Source: Ktedonobacter racemifer DSM 44963 (lineage in GTDB: Bacteria; Chloroflexota; Ktedonobacteria; Ktedonobacterales; Ktedonobacteraceae). Taken from it: DNA of 64,000 bases. Where the stretch lies: contig NZ_ADVG01000004.1 of the NCBI RefSeq assembly GCF_000178855.1, positions 930,001 through 994,000 of the forward strand, in the 5' to 3' direction. Position 1 is the first letter of the stretch, and each line of letters opens with the position of its first letter. The notes under the pieces were generated by a model. The model did not search any database. It had not been told where the DNA came from and saw nothing but the letters and a program-made list of their open reading frames with translations. The position numbers were made by a program, and so were the translations under genes. Shown here piece by piece: positions 8,146 through 17,391 of this stretch.

Positions 8146-9911
8146 ACGAGAGCACGACAGCGACCTTTCTGCGCCTGCTTAAACTGGCGAAACCCCTCAG
8201 AGGCTTGATGGCCCTGGCGGTCCTGCTTGGCTTTTTGACCATTGGCTGTGGTATCGCGCTACTGGCGACCTCAGCCTATCTCATCTCTGCGGCGGCGCTG
8301 CATCCCGCGGTCTCTGCCCTGAGCATCGCCATCGTGGGCGTGCGCGCCTTCGGCATTGGGCGCGGCGTCTTCCGCTATCTCGACCGCCTGGTCTCGCACG
8401 AGGTGGTCTTCCGCCTGCTCTCACGGATTCGCGTCTGGCTCTATAACGCCATCGAACCCCTGGCGCCGGCACGCCTGCTTAGCTTCGCACGCGGAGATGG
8501 CACGGGTCTAAGCAGCGGCGACCTGTTGAGCCGCATCATCTCTGACGTAGACGCTCTCCAGAACGTCTATATTCGCGTGATCTCGCCTCCTATGGTGGCC
8601 CTGGTGGTCGCCATCAGCGTCTGGCTCTTCCTGGGCGCGTTCGATCCCCTGATCGGCGTCGTCTTTATCGTGACTTTCCTGCTGGCGACCGTTGGCGTCC
8701 CCCTGCTCACACATGTCCTGAGTCACACAATTGGCGAGCGCCTGGTCACGCTCAACGCGCAACTCAAGACCGAGGTGGTCAATAATATCCAGGGCATGCC
8801 CGATATCGTCGCCTTCGGCCAGGAGGAGCACCAGGCCAGGCGCCTGAGCTCTTTGAGCACAACCCTGCAACGCCTGCAACGCCAGATGGCCAATATTACC
8901 GGCATCCAGAGTGCCCTGACCAACCTCTTTACCAATCTCGCGACCTGGCTGACGCTCCTGCTGGCAATTCCCCTGGTGACCTCGGGTCGCCTCCCTGGCG
9001 TCCTGCTGGCAATGCTGGTCCTGACGGTCCTCTCCAGCTTTGAGGCCGCGCAGCCTCTTCCCGCCGCCTTCCAGCAACTGGGCAGCACCACGCAGGCTGC
9101 GCGCAGACTCTTTGAGATCATCGATACCCGCAGCGAGGTAGAGGACCCCAAAGAGGTCCCCCCCCTGCCCCAGCGCTATGACATCGAGTTTCGCGACCTG
9201 GCCTTCCGCTATACTCCTGATCAGCCACCTGTCTTACACGACCTCAGCTTCCGCGTTCCCGAGAACTCTTGTGTGGCCATCGTGGGCTCCAGCGGCGCAG
9301 GCAAGTCGACCATCGCGCGCCTGCTCCTGCGCTTCTGGGAGCATCGCCAGGGCCAGATTCTGTTGGGCGGTCAGGAGCTACAAGGGTATCGCCAGGAGGA
9401 TATCCATCTCCTGATGAGCGTCGTGGCCCAGGATACCCACCTCTTCAATACCAGCATCTACGAGAATCTGCGTATCGCCAACCACGATGCCGAGCGCGAG
9501 GCCATCATCACGGCGGCCAAACAGGCCCAGATTCACGACTTTATCGAGTCTCTGCCCCAGGGCTATGATACCCAGGTTGGGGAACAGGGCCTGTTCCTGA
9601 GTGGCGGCGAGCGCCAGCGCATCGCCATCGCCCGCGCCCTGCTCAAAGACGCGCCCATCCTCATTCTCGATGAGCCAACCACCAACCTGGATAGCCTGAC
9701 CGAACGCGAGATCCTGCGCACCCTGCGCACCCTTATCCAGGGGCACACCACCATTCTCATCACCCACCGCCTCGTTGACCTCGACATGGCCAATGAGATC
9801 CTGGTCCTGCGCGATGGCGAGATCGCCGAACGCGGCAGCGAGCGCCAACTCATGCAGAACGAAGGCCTCTACTGGCAAATGTGGAACCTGCAACACAAAG
9901 TGCTTGTATAA
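8142..9911 (+). CDS. cydC: Thiol reductant ABC exporter subunit CydC
   Basis: A 589-residue partner of CydD with an N-terminal six-helix membrane domain (residues about 1-330). The ATPase domain has Walker A GSSGAGKST, the signature LSGGERQRIA, Walker B ILILDEPTTN and ITHRL. Within the exporter heterodimer it should form the composite ATP sites with CydD. The start overlaps the cydD stop. The stop codon (TAA at 9909-9911) is part of the left arm of a long palindrome that serves as terminator. Confidence 0.93.
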   Translation: MNESTTATFLRLLKLAKPLRGLMALAVLLGFLTIGCGIALLATSAYLISAAALHPAVSALSIAIVGVRAFGIGRGVFRYLDRLVSHEVVFRLLSRIRVWLYNAIEPLAPARLLSFARGDGTGLSSGDLLSRIISDVDALQNVYIRVISPPMVALVVAISVWLFLGAFDPLIGVVFIVTFLLATVGVPLLTHVLSHTIGERLVTLNAQLKTEVVNNIQGMPDIVAFGQEEHQARRLSSLSTTLQRLQRQMANITGIQSALTNLFTNLATWLTLLLAIPLVTSGRLPGVLLAMLVLTVLSSFEAAQPLPAAFQQLGSTTQAARRLFEIIDTRSEVEDPKEVPPLPQRYDIEFRDLAFRYTPDQPPVLHDLSFRVPENSCVAIVGSSGAGKSTIARLLLRFWEHRQGQILLGGQELQGYRQEDIHLLMSVVAQDTHLFNTSIYENLRIANHDAEREAIITAAKQAQIHDFIESLPQGYDTQVGEQGLFLSGGERQRIAIARALLKDAPILILDEPTTNLDSLTEREILRTLRTLIQGHTTILITHRLVDLDMANEILVLRDGEIAERGSERQLMQNEGLYWQMWNLQHKVLV

Positions 9912-9984
9912 ATAAAAAATAGAAATAATATGCCGTTGTGCACGTATACGTGCACAACGGCATATTTTTATTTTTTATTTATAC
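9906..9984 (+). terminator. Long palindromic terminator of cydDC
   Basis: A 20-bp perfect GC-rich stem is centred at 9946/9947 (9927-9966). It is extended by an outer AT arm 9906-9921, the exact reverse complement of 9969-9984. The outer arms supply a T-rich exit. The palindrome includes the cydC stop codon. Confidence 0.7.
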
Positions 9985-10028
9985 TAAAAACGTATCTATA
10001 TAAGATCTATCGCTCCCTATATCTCCGC

Positions 10029-10057
10029 TTGACAGCTTCTCCACTTCGTGAGATACT
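10029..10057 (+). promoter_or_regulatory. Sigma70-type promoter for the solute-binding protein gene
   Basis: TTGACA (10029-10034), a 17-base spacer and GATACT (10052-10057) lie about 125 bases upstream of the GTG start at 10183. The match to the consensus is good, but the promoter is predicted by eye only. Confidence 0.5.
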
Positions 10058-10182
10058 GCTACCAGATTGGTATAGATGACTTAACATATCAACTTTCTAA
10101 AAAATAGACGCCGGTTTCGGGAATAAATAGACAGGCGTCAATACTTATAGAAGACAAGCAACCTAATCTGTGGAGGAAAAGC

Positions 10183-11913
10183 GTGTATAAGCAAGGCAAA
10201 CGATTTGCCACTTCTGTGATGCTCGTCGTGATGGCGACCCTGGCGGTCCTGCTCGCGGCCTGTGGTAGCAATCCGGGTTCGACGACAGGCTCATCGAAAG
10301 CCCCCGACGATAAACAGGTATTTGTCTATCCTGTGGCCGGGACACCCGATCTTAGCGATATGGACCCCGCCTTTGCCAGTGGCCCTATTGGACCTACTCT
10401 GATATATACCGGTCTCGTCCAGTTAAACGAAAAGCAGCAGCTCATTGACCAGCTTGCTCAGTCGCACAGCGTTTCGGCTGATGGGTTGACCTGGACCTTT
10501 AAGCTACGTCCCAATCTCAAGTTCAGCGATGGCTCTCCCCTGACCTCGCAGGATATCGTGTATAGCATCAATCGCGCGCTTGAGCCAGCGCTCAAGTCGC
10601 CCTATGCCATGGTCTATCTGGGCCTGATTAAGGATGCCGACAAGCTCCAGACGGGCGCGGTCAAGACCCTGGTCGATGATAGCCTGCTGGCTCCCACGCC
10701 AGATACAGTCAAGATCATCACCAAGCAGAAGGCCGCCTACTTCTTGCAGACGATGACCTATGTCACCTCGTATCCCGTGAACAAGAAGCTCGTCGACAAG
10801 TACGGCAAGAACTTCGTCGATCACCTGGGTGAGGGCGCCGGGGCCGGTCCCTTCATCATGAGCAAGTACGATCAGGGCCGCCAGATGACCTTTACGCCCA
10901 ACCCTTACTACTATGGCCCTAAGCCAGCGTTGAAGAAGGTCATCATGGCCTACTATAAGGACTCGGAGACGATCTACAAGGTCTATGAGACCAACCAGGT
11001 CAGCTACGCCAAGATCGCGACCGCCAAGCTCGCCTCGGCGCGTAACCTGCCAAACAACCAGTTCCACCTGGTACCGATCCTGGGCGTGCAGTACTACGCC
11101 ATGAACTACCTGGCCAAACCCTTTAACAACATTAAGATTCGCCAGGCCTTCGATCTAGCCATCAACAAAGACCAGATCGCGGACAAAGTGCTACGCGGCA
11201 GTGCCATCCCAACGAACAACATCGTTCCACCTGGTATGCCGGGTCATAATCCAGACCTTACGGGTCCAGCTGGCGTCACCAGCACAAAGGGCGACCAGGC
11301 CAAAGCCAAACAGCTCTTTGCTGAAGGTCTCAAGGAAGAGGGTCTGACACTCTCCAGCCTGCCACCCATCACCCTGACCATCTATGCGACCTCGCAGGAC
11401 GACACCAACCAGGCCGTCGCCGTCCAGCAGATGTGGCAGGAAGTGCTCGGCGTCCAGGTGAAGATTGATACTGTCGATGTCAACAAACTCTTCTCAGAGC
11501 TTGACTCGACGACCAATAATCCCAATGGTTTGCAGATGTGGAGCTCCTATTGGAAGGCCGACTATCCTGATCCGCAGAACTGGCTCACGACGCTCTTCGC
11601 GCCCGAGTCCTCCTTCGACAACTATAACTATGGCAACAATCACGCCAAAGATATAGCCGATCAGAAGAAGGCCCTCGACCTGATGCGCCAGGCGGATGGT
11701 GAGATGGATATCACGACGCGCCTCAAGCTCTACAACCAGGCTGAGCAGCAGGTGGTCAATGATGCGGGCTGGATTCCTCTCTACCAGATGGAGACCGGCA
11801 AGGCGCTCAAACCTTGCGTCAAGGGCTACGACATCAACGCGCCCTTCATGCCCGCGCCCGATAGCTGGAGCAACATCTACATCTCCAACGACAAACCTTG
11901 CACCAACGTGTAG
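10183..11913 (+). CDS. Peptide/oligopeptide ABC transporter substrate-binding lipoprotein (family 5)
   Basis: A 576-residue extracellular solute-binding protein of the DppA/OppA family. It has an N-terminal signal with lipobox (VLLAAC) followed by a Ser/Gly-rich linker. The family 5 core includes WTFKLRPNLKFSDGSPLTSQ, a central IRQAFDLAINKDQI and a late WKADYPDPQNW. It would be anchored outside the membrane and deliver peptides or another solute to a permease. No permease or ATPase gene is adjacent, so it is an orphan. The start is GTG with GGAGG 6 bases upstream. It ends before a clear terminator. Confidence 0.9.
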   Translation: MYKQGKRFATSVMLVVMATLAVLLAACGSNPGSTTGSSKAPDDKQVFVYPVAGTPDLSDMDPAFASGPIGPTLIYTGLVQLNEKQQLIDQLAQSHSVSADGLTWTFKLRPNLKFSDGSPLTSQDIVYSINRALEPALKSPYAMVYLGLIKDADKLQTGAVKTLVDDSLLAPTPDTVKIITKQKAAYFLQTMTYVTSYPVNKKLVDKYGKNFVDHLGEGAGAGPFIMSKYDQGRQMTFTPNPYYYGPKPALKKVIMAYYKDSETIYKVYETNQVSYAKIATAKLASARNLPNNQFHLVPILGVQYYAMNYLAKPFNNIKIRQAFDLAINKDQIADKVLRGSAIPTNNIVPPGMPGHNPDLTGPAGVTSTKGDQAKAKQLFAEGLKEEGLTLSSLPPITLTIYATSQDDTNQAVAVQQMWQEVLGVQVKIDTVDVNKLFSELDSTTNNPNGLQMWSSYWKADYPDPQNWLTTLFAPESSFDNYNYGNNHAKDIADQKKALDLMRQADGEMDITTRLKLYNQAEQQVVNDAGWIPLYQMETGKALKPCVKGYDINAPFMPAPDSWSNIYISNDKPCTNV

Positions 11914-11948
11914 GAGCAGACAAAAACTATTCGCTCACTACTCACTCG

Positions 11949-11987
11949 GAAGGGAGAATTTGGCAACAGCCTCTCCCTTCTTTTTTT
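11949..11987 (+). terminator. Intrinsic terminator after the solute-binding protein gene
   Basis: GAAGGGAGA (11949-11957) pairs with TCTCCCTTC (11972-11980) and is followed by seven Ts. Confidence 0.85.
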
Positions 11988-12165
11988 GTTCCGCTCTAAT
12001 ACCGTGTACCCGCAGCAGACGGTAGCTGGTAAGCTACCAGGTTACCACCTGTGTCTACTATCGCCAGGGCAACTCTCTCATCTCCCCGTTGGGCTGCATT
12101 CTTTGCTGTGTGGATAACATCTTCAGCTTATTGAAAAGTAATATTCATATAAAATTCCCCTTTAA

Positions 12166-12366
12166 CTAACACGCGTAGACCTGGGGTACTAAAGCTGGAA
12201 GATAGGCGCGCAATTGGGCTAATTGGCGAGACTCCTGCTCCGCCATACACGGATATTTCTGCAACTTAATCACGGCACGATACGGAGGACGTTGAAAAGT
12301 CACACCATATGTCTTTCCATAAACCCCTCCCCGAGAGGTGTGATCGATTGCATATCTGTCTTCCAT
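12166..12366 (-). pseudogene. Possible N-lobe remnant of a kinase-like phosphotransferase
   Basis: A 66-codon frame with a pattern like the start of an aminoglycoside phosphotransferase or kinase fold: a Gly-rich loop (RGGVYGKTYGVTF), a beta3-type lysine strand (YRAVIKLQKY) and a helix with Glu (AEQESRQLAQLRAYLP). It stops after ALVPQVYAC, where a full enzyme would continue for more than 200 residues. It is probably a truncated remnant, and the identification is tentative. The rest of the leuS-SBP gap (11988-12450) shows nothing else. Confidence 0.25.
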
Positions 12367-12450
12367 GTCCTCTGAAGGATATCTTGCAAGGACGAGTAAA
12401 CCTTTGTATCAGAAAATCGCATATCAGTTCCTTCATGTCTGCATTGCCCA

Positions 12451-12502
12451 GTAGCCACGTACGCCGGTAGCGGGCAGGCCTGCTACTGGCGTACGTGGCT
12501 AC
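12451..12502 (-). terminator. Long hairpin at the leuS 3' end
   Basis: The 21-nt arms 12451-12471 and 12482-12502 are complementary with one mismatch around a 10-nt loop, starting 4 bases after the leuS stop. No T run follows. Confidence 0.6.
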
Positions 12503-12506
12503 ATTC

Positions 12507-15008
12507 TTAGCCAATCACGATATTTACCAGGCGGCCTGGCACGTATACGACGCGCTTAACGCTTCGCCCTTCAATAAAATGCTGCACGCGCTCGCTGGCA
12601 TGGGCCTGGCGCTGGATCTCTTCGGCGCTGGCGCTGGCAGAGACCTCGATTGTGTCGCGCAGGCGACCATTGACCTGCACGGCAATAGTCACACGCTGGG
12701 CCTGTGTGGCCTCGGGATCGTACTCGGGCCAGGAGGCGCGATGAACTGAGCCACTTTTCCCCATCTGCTCCCACAGCTCTTCTGCCATATAGGGAGCGTA
12801 GGGGGCCAGCAATACCAGCAGCGTCTCCACCTCAGCCTTTGATGCAGCACGCCGCTCAATGATACCGTTAACATACTCCATAATGGCCGCGATGGCGGTA
12901 TTGTACTTGAGGCTGGCCGTGTCCTCGCTGACGCGCTTGATTGTTATGTGCATGGCACGTATGGCCTCTAGCGACGAAGGAGCTTGTGGAGCGTGCTGGG
13001 CATACCGCCCGACCAGGCGCCAGGCGCGCTCCAGGAAGCGCACCACGCCGCTGATCCCCCGGTCACTGAAGTCGCCACCACCCTCATAGGGTCCCATGAA
13101 CAGTAGGTAGACGCGGAAGACATCTGCGCCAAAGCGCTCGATATAATCGTCGGGGTTGATGATGTTTCCCCTGGATTTGGAGATCTTCGCGCCATCCCTG
13201 GTAATCATGCCATTGGCGCGGAAGCGCTTGAACGGCTCATTGATCTCCAGCAGGCTCAGGTCGTGCAGGGCCTTGGTAATAAAGCGTGCATACATCAGGT
13301 GCAGCACACTATGCTCCGCGCCCCCGATGTACATATCCACTGGCAGCCACTTGCGCGCCAGGACCGGGTCCCAGGCCTGCGTAGCATCGTCGCTTGAGAT
13401 GTAGCGCATAAAGTACCAGGAGGAGTCCAGGAAGTTATCATTGACGTCCGTCTCGCGCCGCGCTGGCTGACCACAAATTGGACAGGTCGTGTTGATAAAC
13501 TCCTCAATGGCAGCCAGAGGCGAGGCACCAGTCCCCGTGGGACGCCAGTTCTCAACATCTGGCAGCACAACTGGCAGTTGATCCTCCGGCACCGGGACGG
13601 CGCCGTGCTCGGGACAGTAAATGATAGGAATGGGCGGCCCCCAGTAGCGCTGGCGACTGATCAGCCAGTCGCGCAGGCGATAGGAGACGCTGCGCTCGCC
13701 CAGACCACGCTCCGCGAACCAGGCGATTATGGCCTCTCTTGCCTCGGCGCTCGTCATGCCTGTAAACTCGCCCGATTCATACAGGATGCCATCCTCTTCA
13801 TTGGCCTCTTGCTCATTCTGTCCAGCGATGTCATCAACGGGCCGCACGACGAAGCGCACAGGCAGCCCCACAGAGCGTGCGAAGAGCATGTCTGTCTGGT
13901 CATGTGCAGGCACACCCATAATTGCGCCCGTGCCATGCCCCTCCAGGACATAGTCCGCGATCCAGATGGGCAGGCGCTCGCCGGTCAGGGGATGCCGGGC
14001 ATAGGCTCCAGTAAAGACGCCGCTTGCGCCACGTTCGGCATCGACCGCTAACTTGCTCATGCGCTCCTGAAAGGCCTGAACCACTGCGCGCCGCTCCTGG
14101 ACTGTGATCGCTTCTATTGCTGGATGGCGGGCGGAGAGCGCGACAAAGGTGACGCCAAAGATGGTGTCAGGCCGCGTCGTATAAGCCTGGATAGCTATAT
14201 CCTGTCCAGGTTGTGCCTCTCCTGATGTCTCATGCTCGCTAACAACTTGCAAGGTAAATTTCAGGCCTTCGGAGCGGCCAATCCAGTTGCGTTGCAGGTT
14301 TTTGACGCGCTCGGACCAGTCCAGGCCTTCCAGGTCGTCCAGCAGCCTCTGCGCGTACTTCGTTGTCTTCAGAAACCACTGTTCCAGCCAGCGGCGCTCC
14401 ACAACAGAGTCACAGCGCTCACAGTGCCCATTGATGACCTGCTCATCCGCCAGGACCGTCTTATCTTTGGGGCACCAGTTGACGCTGGCGGACTTGCGCT
14501 CGGCCAGCCCGGCTTTGAAGAGTTGCAGGAAGATCCATTGCGTCCAGCGATAATACTCTGGCGCGGTCGTATCCACCTCGTGTGACCAGTCGAAGCGGTT
14601 ACCGATGCGCTTTAACTGCTGTTCGCGAAAGTGCTCAATATTATGCTTCGTCAGGATGCGCGGATGCACGCCCTGCTTGATCGCGAAGTTCTCGCTATGA
14701 ATGCCAAAGGCATCAAAGCCGATAGGCTCAAAGACATCATAGCCCTGCATAGCCTTGTAGCGCCCCTGGATATCCGTCCCGACATAGGAATACATATTCC
14801 CCACATGCAGGCCCTCGGCCGACGGATACGGGAACATCATCAAATTGTAATAAGGTTTTTTGGCCCGCTGTAAATCTACCTGGTACAGCCTCTGCTCCTC
14901 CCAGCGCGTGCGCCACTTCGCCTCGAAGCTGGCGAAATCATAGCCGGGTGGCCGCACCAGGTGCAGCGCTTCACCTGCACCTGGCTGCGGGACATGTGTC
15001 TGTGACAT
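12507..15008 (-). CDS. leuS: Leucyl-tRNA synthetase
   Basis: An 833-residue class Ia synthetase that charges tRNA-Leu in the cytosol. It has the HIGH-type motif HVGN (after MMFPYPSAEGL), the CP1 editing domain with TTRPDTIFGVTF, zinc-type Cys pairs (CPKDK, CERC; CPICGQP) and the KMSKS-type loop KISKSRGN. The start at 15008 (MSQTHVPQ) has AGGAGGAG about 5 bases upstream. The longer frame to 15143 runs back into the T-box leader and is not the coding start. Expression should be controlled by the T-box upstream, so read-through rises when uncharged tRNA-Leu accumulates. Confidence 0.97.
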   Translation of the reverse strand: MSQTHVPQPGAGEALHLVRPPGYDFASFEAKWRTRWEEQRLYQVDLQRAKKPYYNLMMFPYPSAEGLHVGNMYSYVGTDIQGRYKAMQGYDVFEPIGFDAFGIHSENFAIKQGVHPRILTKHNIEHFREQQLKRIGNRFDWSHEVDTTAPEYYRWTQWIFLQLFKAGLAERKSASVNWCPKDKTVLADEQVINGHCERCDSVVERRWLEQWFLKTTKYAQRLLDDLEGLDWSERVKNLQRNWIGRSEGLKFTLQVVSEHETSGEAQPGQDIAIQAYTTRPDTIFGVTFVALSARHPAIEAITVQERRAVVQAFQERMSKLAVDAERGASGVFTGAYARHPLTGERLPIWIADYVLEGHGTGAIMGVPAHDQTDMLFARSVGLPVRFVVRPVDDIAGQNEQEANEEDGILYESGEFTGMTSAEAREAIIAWFAERGLGERSVSYRLRDWLISRQRYWGPPIPIIYCPEHGAVPVPEDQLPVVLPDVENWRPTGTGASPLAAIEEFINTTCPICGQPARRETDVNDNFLDSSWYFMRYISSDDATQAWDPVLARKWLPVDMYIGGAEHSVLHLMYARFITKALHDLSLLEINEPFKRFRANGMITRDGAKISKSRGNIINPDDYIERFGADVFRVYLLFMGPYEGGGDFSDRGISGVVRFLERAWRLVGRYAQHAPQAPSSLEAIRAMHITIKRVSEDTASLKYNTAIAAIMEYVNGIIERRAASKAEVETLLVLLAPYAPYMAEELWEQMGKSGSVHRASWPEYDPEATQAQRVTIAVQVNGRLRDTIEVSASASAEEIQRQAHASERVQHFIEGRSVKRVVYVPGRLVNIVIG

Positions 15009-15070
15009 AAACTCCTCCTGCTGACGGGTCATATAGCTAACGAACAGCGAGACTCGACGCGGAGGGCAAG

Positions 15071-15362
15071 AAAAAAGCACCCTCCGCCCACGCAGGGCGA
15101 AAAGTGCGCTCAGGGCCACTTTCGCGGTACCACCATGCTTCACCGTCGCCTCGCGACGACGGCCTTTAAGGGTATAGATGTACCCGGCCCGCTAACGGGG
15201 GCAACCGGCAGCAACTACTCACCCCTCTGTCCAGGAGAAGCTTTCACCACTACGACTCACAAGGGAGCTTCAGACGACACCTTGATGCTGGCTCGCAGCG
15301 ACCGCCAGCTCTCTGTAATCGCGATGTCTCTTACTTTCCTCGTTCTTCGTCTTGTTCCTTAT
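15071..15362 (-). ncRNA. T-box leader of leuS
   Basis: On the minus strand the conserved T-box GGTGGTACCGCG is at 15134-15123. A 13-bp terminator stem follows (15107-15095 with 15089-15077, including G-U pairs) and ends in a run of six Ts. The upstream portion (15140-15345) folds into several hairpins in the Stem I-III position. A TATAAT -10 box lies at 15375-15370. These parts define a transcriptional T-box that senses uncharged tRNA. The specifier should be a Leu codon; a CTC in the distal part of Stem I is a candidate but was not assigned with confidence. Confidence 0.9.
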
Positions 15363-15435
15363 ATCATCTATTATACGGAGCGTACCCGACAATTTGCGCT
15401 TTGTCAAGTGGGCTTTCGCGCCTGCGGCGCTCAAG

Positions 15436-15498
15436 GGGTAAAGTGTATGCGGGGAGAAAACGGGCTTTGCCCGTTTTCTCCCCGCATACACTTTACCC
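15436..15498 (-). terminator. 30-bp perfect hairpin after the LLM oxidoreductase gene
   Basis: 15436-15465 is the exact reverse complement of 15469-15498, with a 3-base loop. It lies downstream of the minus-strand gene ending at 15525. The sequence just outside its left arm resembles that outside the palindromes at 17317 and 28008. Confidence 0.65.
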
Positions 15499-15524
15499 AG
15501 AAGCAAGCTTGCAAGCCACCAGAG

Positions 15525-16469
15525 CTAGCGCATGCAGGTTTCAGCGAAGAGATGTAGAGGCTCGATCTTTGTGGCATCGGAGAAGCGGATAATGAGCTCC
15601 TGGATGCCTGCCGCCTCGTACTCGGCGATGCGCTCGCGGATCATATCGGGCATGCCGATGAGCGCACGCTTGCGGACCTCGTCGATATTGGCGCGCATAT
15701 TCGCAGGCAGTTTCGCCACGGCCTCTTCGTCGGTGTGCGCGATAGCACAGTCATCAACAATCGCCGTGCGCTTGATGCTGTTATAATCGCGGCCCAGGGC
15801 GTCACAGTGTCCTTTGAGTACCTCAAGCTTATGCCTGATATTCTCAATTGTGCCACCCACATTACAGGCATCGGCATACTGCGCGACCAGTTTGAGGGTA
15901 ACTTTCTCGCCGCCACCACCGACGAGGATGGGAATGTGCGGCTTCTGGACGCCCTTGGGTTGGTTGATCGCGCCGCGCACCTGGTAATATTTGCCCTCGA
16001 AATGGGCCTCTTCCTGGCTCCACATGGCATGGATAATCTGAAGCGCCTCGCGTAGCATACGCAGGCGATCAGGGGCCGAGGGATAGGGATAGCCATAGGC
16101 GTTATACTCGTGCTCGTACCAGCCCGCGCCAATACCCAGCACGAGACGACCGTGACTCATCACATCCACCGTACTGGCCATCTTGGCCAGCAAGGCGGGA
16201 TTGCGATAGCTATTACAGGTCACAATCTGCCCGAGGCGCACACGCTTGGTATCGCGGGCCAGGGCCGCCATGCTGGTCCAGCATTCAAATGTAACTTCTT
16301 GTGTCGGCGTGGGAACGGTATGAAAATGATCGTACAGCCAGACCGAATCAAAATTCAGCTTCTCGGCCTCCTGCGCCACGCGTGTCATCGCCTCATATGC
16401 CTCAACAGGATCAGCGATATCCACAAGATCCATCTTCCAGCCCTGGGGAACAATTACACCAAACTCCAT
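15525..16469 (-). CDS. LLM class F420-dependent oxidoreductase
   Basis: A 314-residue luciferase-like TIM-barrel enzyme, close to the TIGR03560-type F420 group. Marks are MEFGVIVPQGW at the start, DSVWLYDHFHTVP, GIGAGWYEHEY and PILVGGGGEKVTLKLVAQYADACN. These enzymes use reduced F420 (or FMN) to reduce or oxidise organic substrates. The substrate is unknown. The gene is alone between leuS and dedA. An AGGAGAG ribosome binding site precedes the ATG. Confidence 0.9.
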   Translation of the reverse strand: MEFGVIVPQGWKMDLVDIADPVEAYEAMTRVAQEAEKLNFDSVWLYDHFHTVPTPTQEVTFECWTSMAALARDTKRVRLGQIVTCNSYRNPALLAKMASTVDVMSHGRLVLGIGAGWYEHEYNAYGYPYPSAPDRLRMLREALQIIHAMWSQEEAHFEGKYYQVRGAINQPKGVQKPHIPILVGGGGEKVTLKLVAQYADACNVGGTIENIRHKLEVLKGHCDALGRDYNSIKRTAIVDDCAIAHTDEEAVAKLPANMRANIDEVRKRALIGMPDMIRERIAEYEAAGIQELIIRFSDATKIEPLHLFAETCMR

Positions 16470-16578
16470 AGTATTTTCTCAACTCTCCTTTTGTTGCGCC
16501 ATAAGCACCCCACTTGAAACATTGTAGAGGTCGCTTATAGTTGCTCCCCCATTATACAAGAGAAAGGCTAGGATGCGA

Positions 16579-17250
16579 TCAAGCCTGCATTCTGGCCTGT
16601 AACCGCGCGAGGCGGCGCTGATGACGCTGTTGGCGCTTGCGACGTCTCCACATATACCAGACACCGAAGAGCACCAGGGCCAGGGCGATAATTACCAGCC
16701 CCATGCGTTGGAAGATGGCCTCAAGCGTATCGATCTCGACCGCGATAAAGTAGCCTACCAGGCTGTAAATGGTGTTCCAGAGCAGGGCGGCGATGACTTC
16801 GAAGAAGAGGAAGCGTGTATAGCGCATGCGCGTCAGGCCAGCGCTGATCGCGACAAATGAGCGCAAATGGCCCGCGACATGTGAGAGAATGATCGCCTTG
16901 CCCCCGTGTTTGTGGAGCATGAGGCGCGCGAGGCGCATACGTGCGCCAAAACGCATTCGTATGCCCAGGCGCGTGGCACTAAAACGTTGTAACGGACCCC
17001 CAAGCGCGAAGCGTCCCAGGAGATAGTCTATATGATAACCGGCGACCGTTCCCAGGGTCGCGAAGAGAATCACCAGGCCCAGATTGAGTGTACCCAGGCG
17101 GGCGTAAAACGCGCCCAGCAGGGCCAGCGAGTTGCCCGGCATGACCAGGCCTAGCAGGGCTGTGTTTTCAGAGAGCGTGCTGAGAAAGACGATCAAGTAA
17201 CCGTACTGATCGTAAAACAACTTGAGCCATTCAATGAAGGTCTGGAGCAT
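16579..17250 (-). CDS. DedA family (VTT domain) membrane protein
   Basis: A 223-residue membrane protein with the DedA/SNARE-associated Golgi domain: an N-terminal helix pair (YGYLIVFLSTLSENTALLG, PGNSLALLGAFYA), the reentrant region with AGYHIDYLLGR, and GGKAIILSHVAGHLRSFVAISAG with the conserved Arg. DedA proteins flip lipids such as undecaprenyl phosphate or phosphatidylethanolamine and support envelope homeostasis. The C-terminus is very basic (RRRKRQQRHQRRLARL). No operon partner. Confidence 0.88.
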   Translation of the reverse strand: MLQTFIEWLKLFYDQYGYLIVFLSTLSENTALLGLVMPGNSLALLGAFYARLGTLNLGLVILFATLGTVAGYHIDYLLGRFALGGPLQRFSATRLGIRMRFGARMRLARLMLHKHGGKAIILSHVAGHLRSFVAISAGLTRMRYTRFLFFEVIAALLWNTIYSLVGYFIAVEIDTLEAIFQRMGLVIIALALVLFGVWYMWRRRKRQQRHQRRLARLQARMQA

Positions 17251-17316
17251 ACGTTCTCTTTACTCAATCTTTCTTTATCAAGTGTTCTCAGCGTCTACGA
17301 CGCTTCGGGGGTAAGA

Positions 17317-17357
17317 GATGTGGCGGAGAAAGGCCTGCGGCCTTTCTCCGCCACATC
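17317..17357 (-). terminator. 19-bp perfect hairpin
   Basis: 17317-17335 pairs exactly with 17339-17357 around a 3-base loop. It lies 3' of the Gly-rich protein gene. A short module (17282-17303) shared with other palindromes lies just upstream. Confidence 0.6.
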
Positions 17358-17391
17358 AAAACTACTTCTGGTAAGTTGGCAAAGCTGTAAC

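Noticed and set aside
15009..15143. N-terminal extension of LeuS
   Set aside because: This stretch is the T-box antiterminator/terminator region, and the ATG at 15008 has an excellent ribosome binding site.
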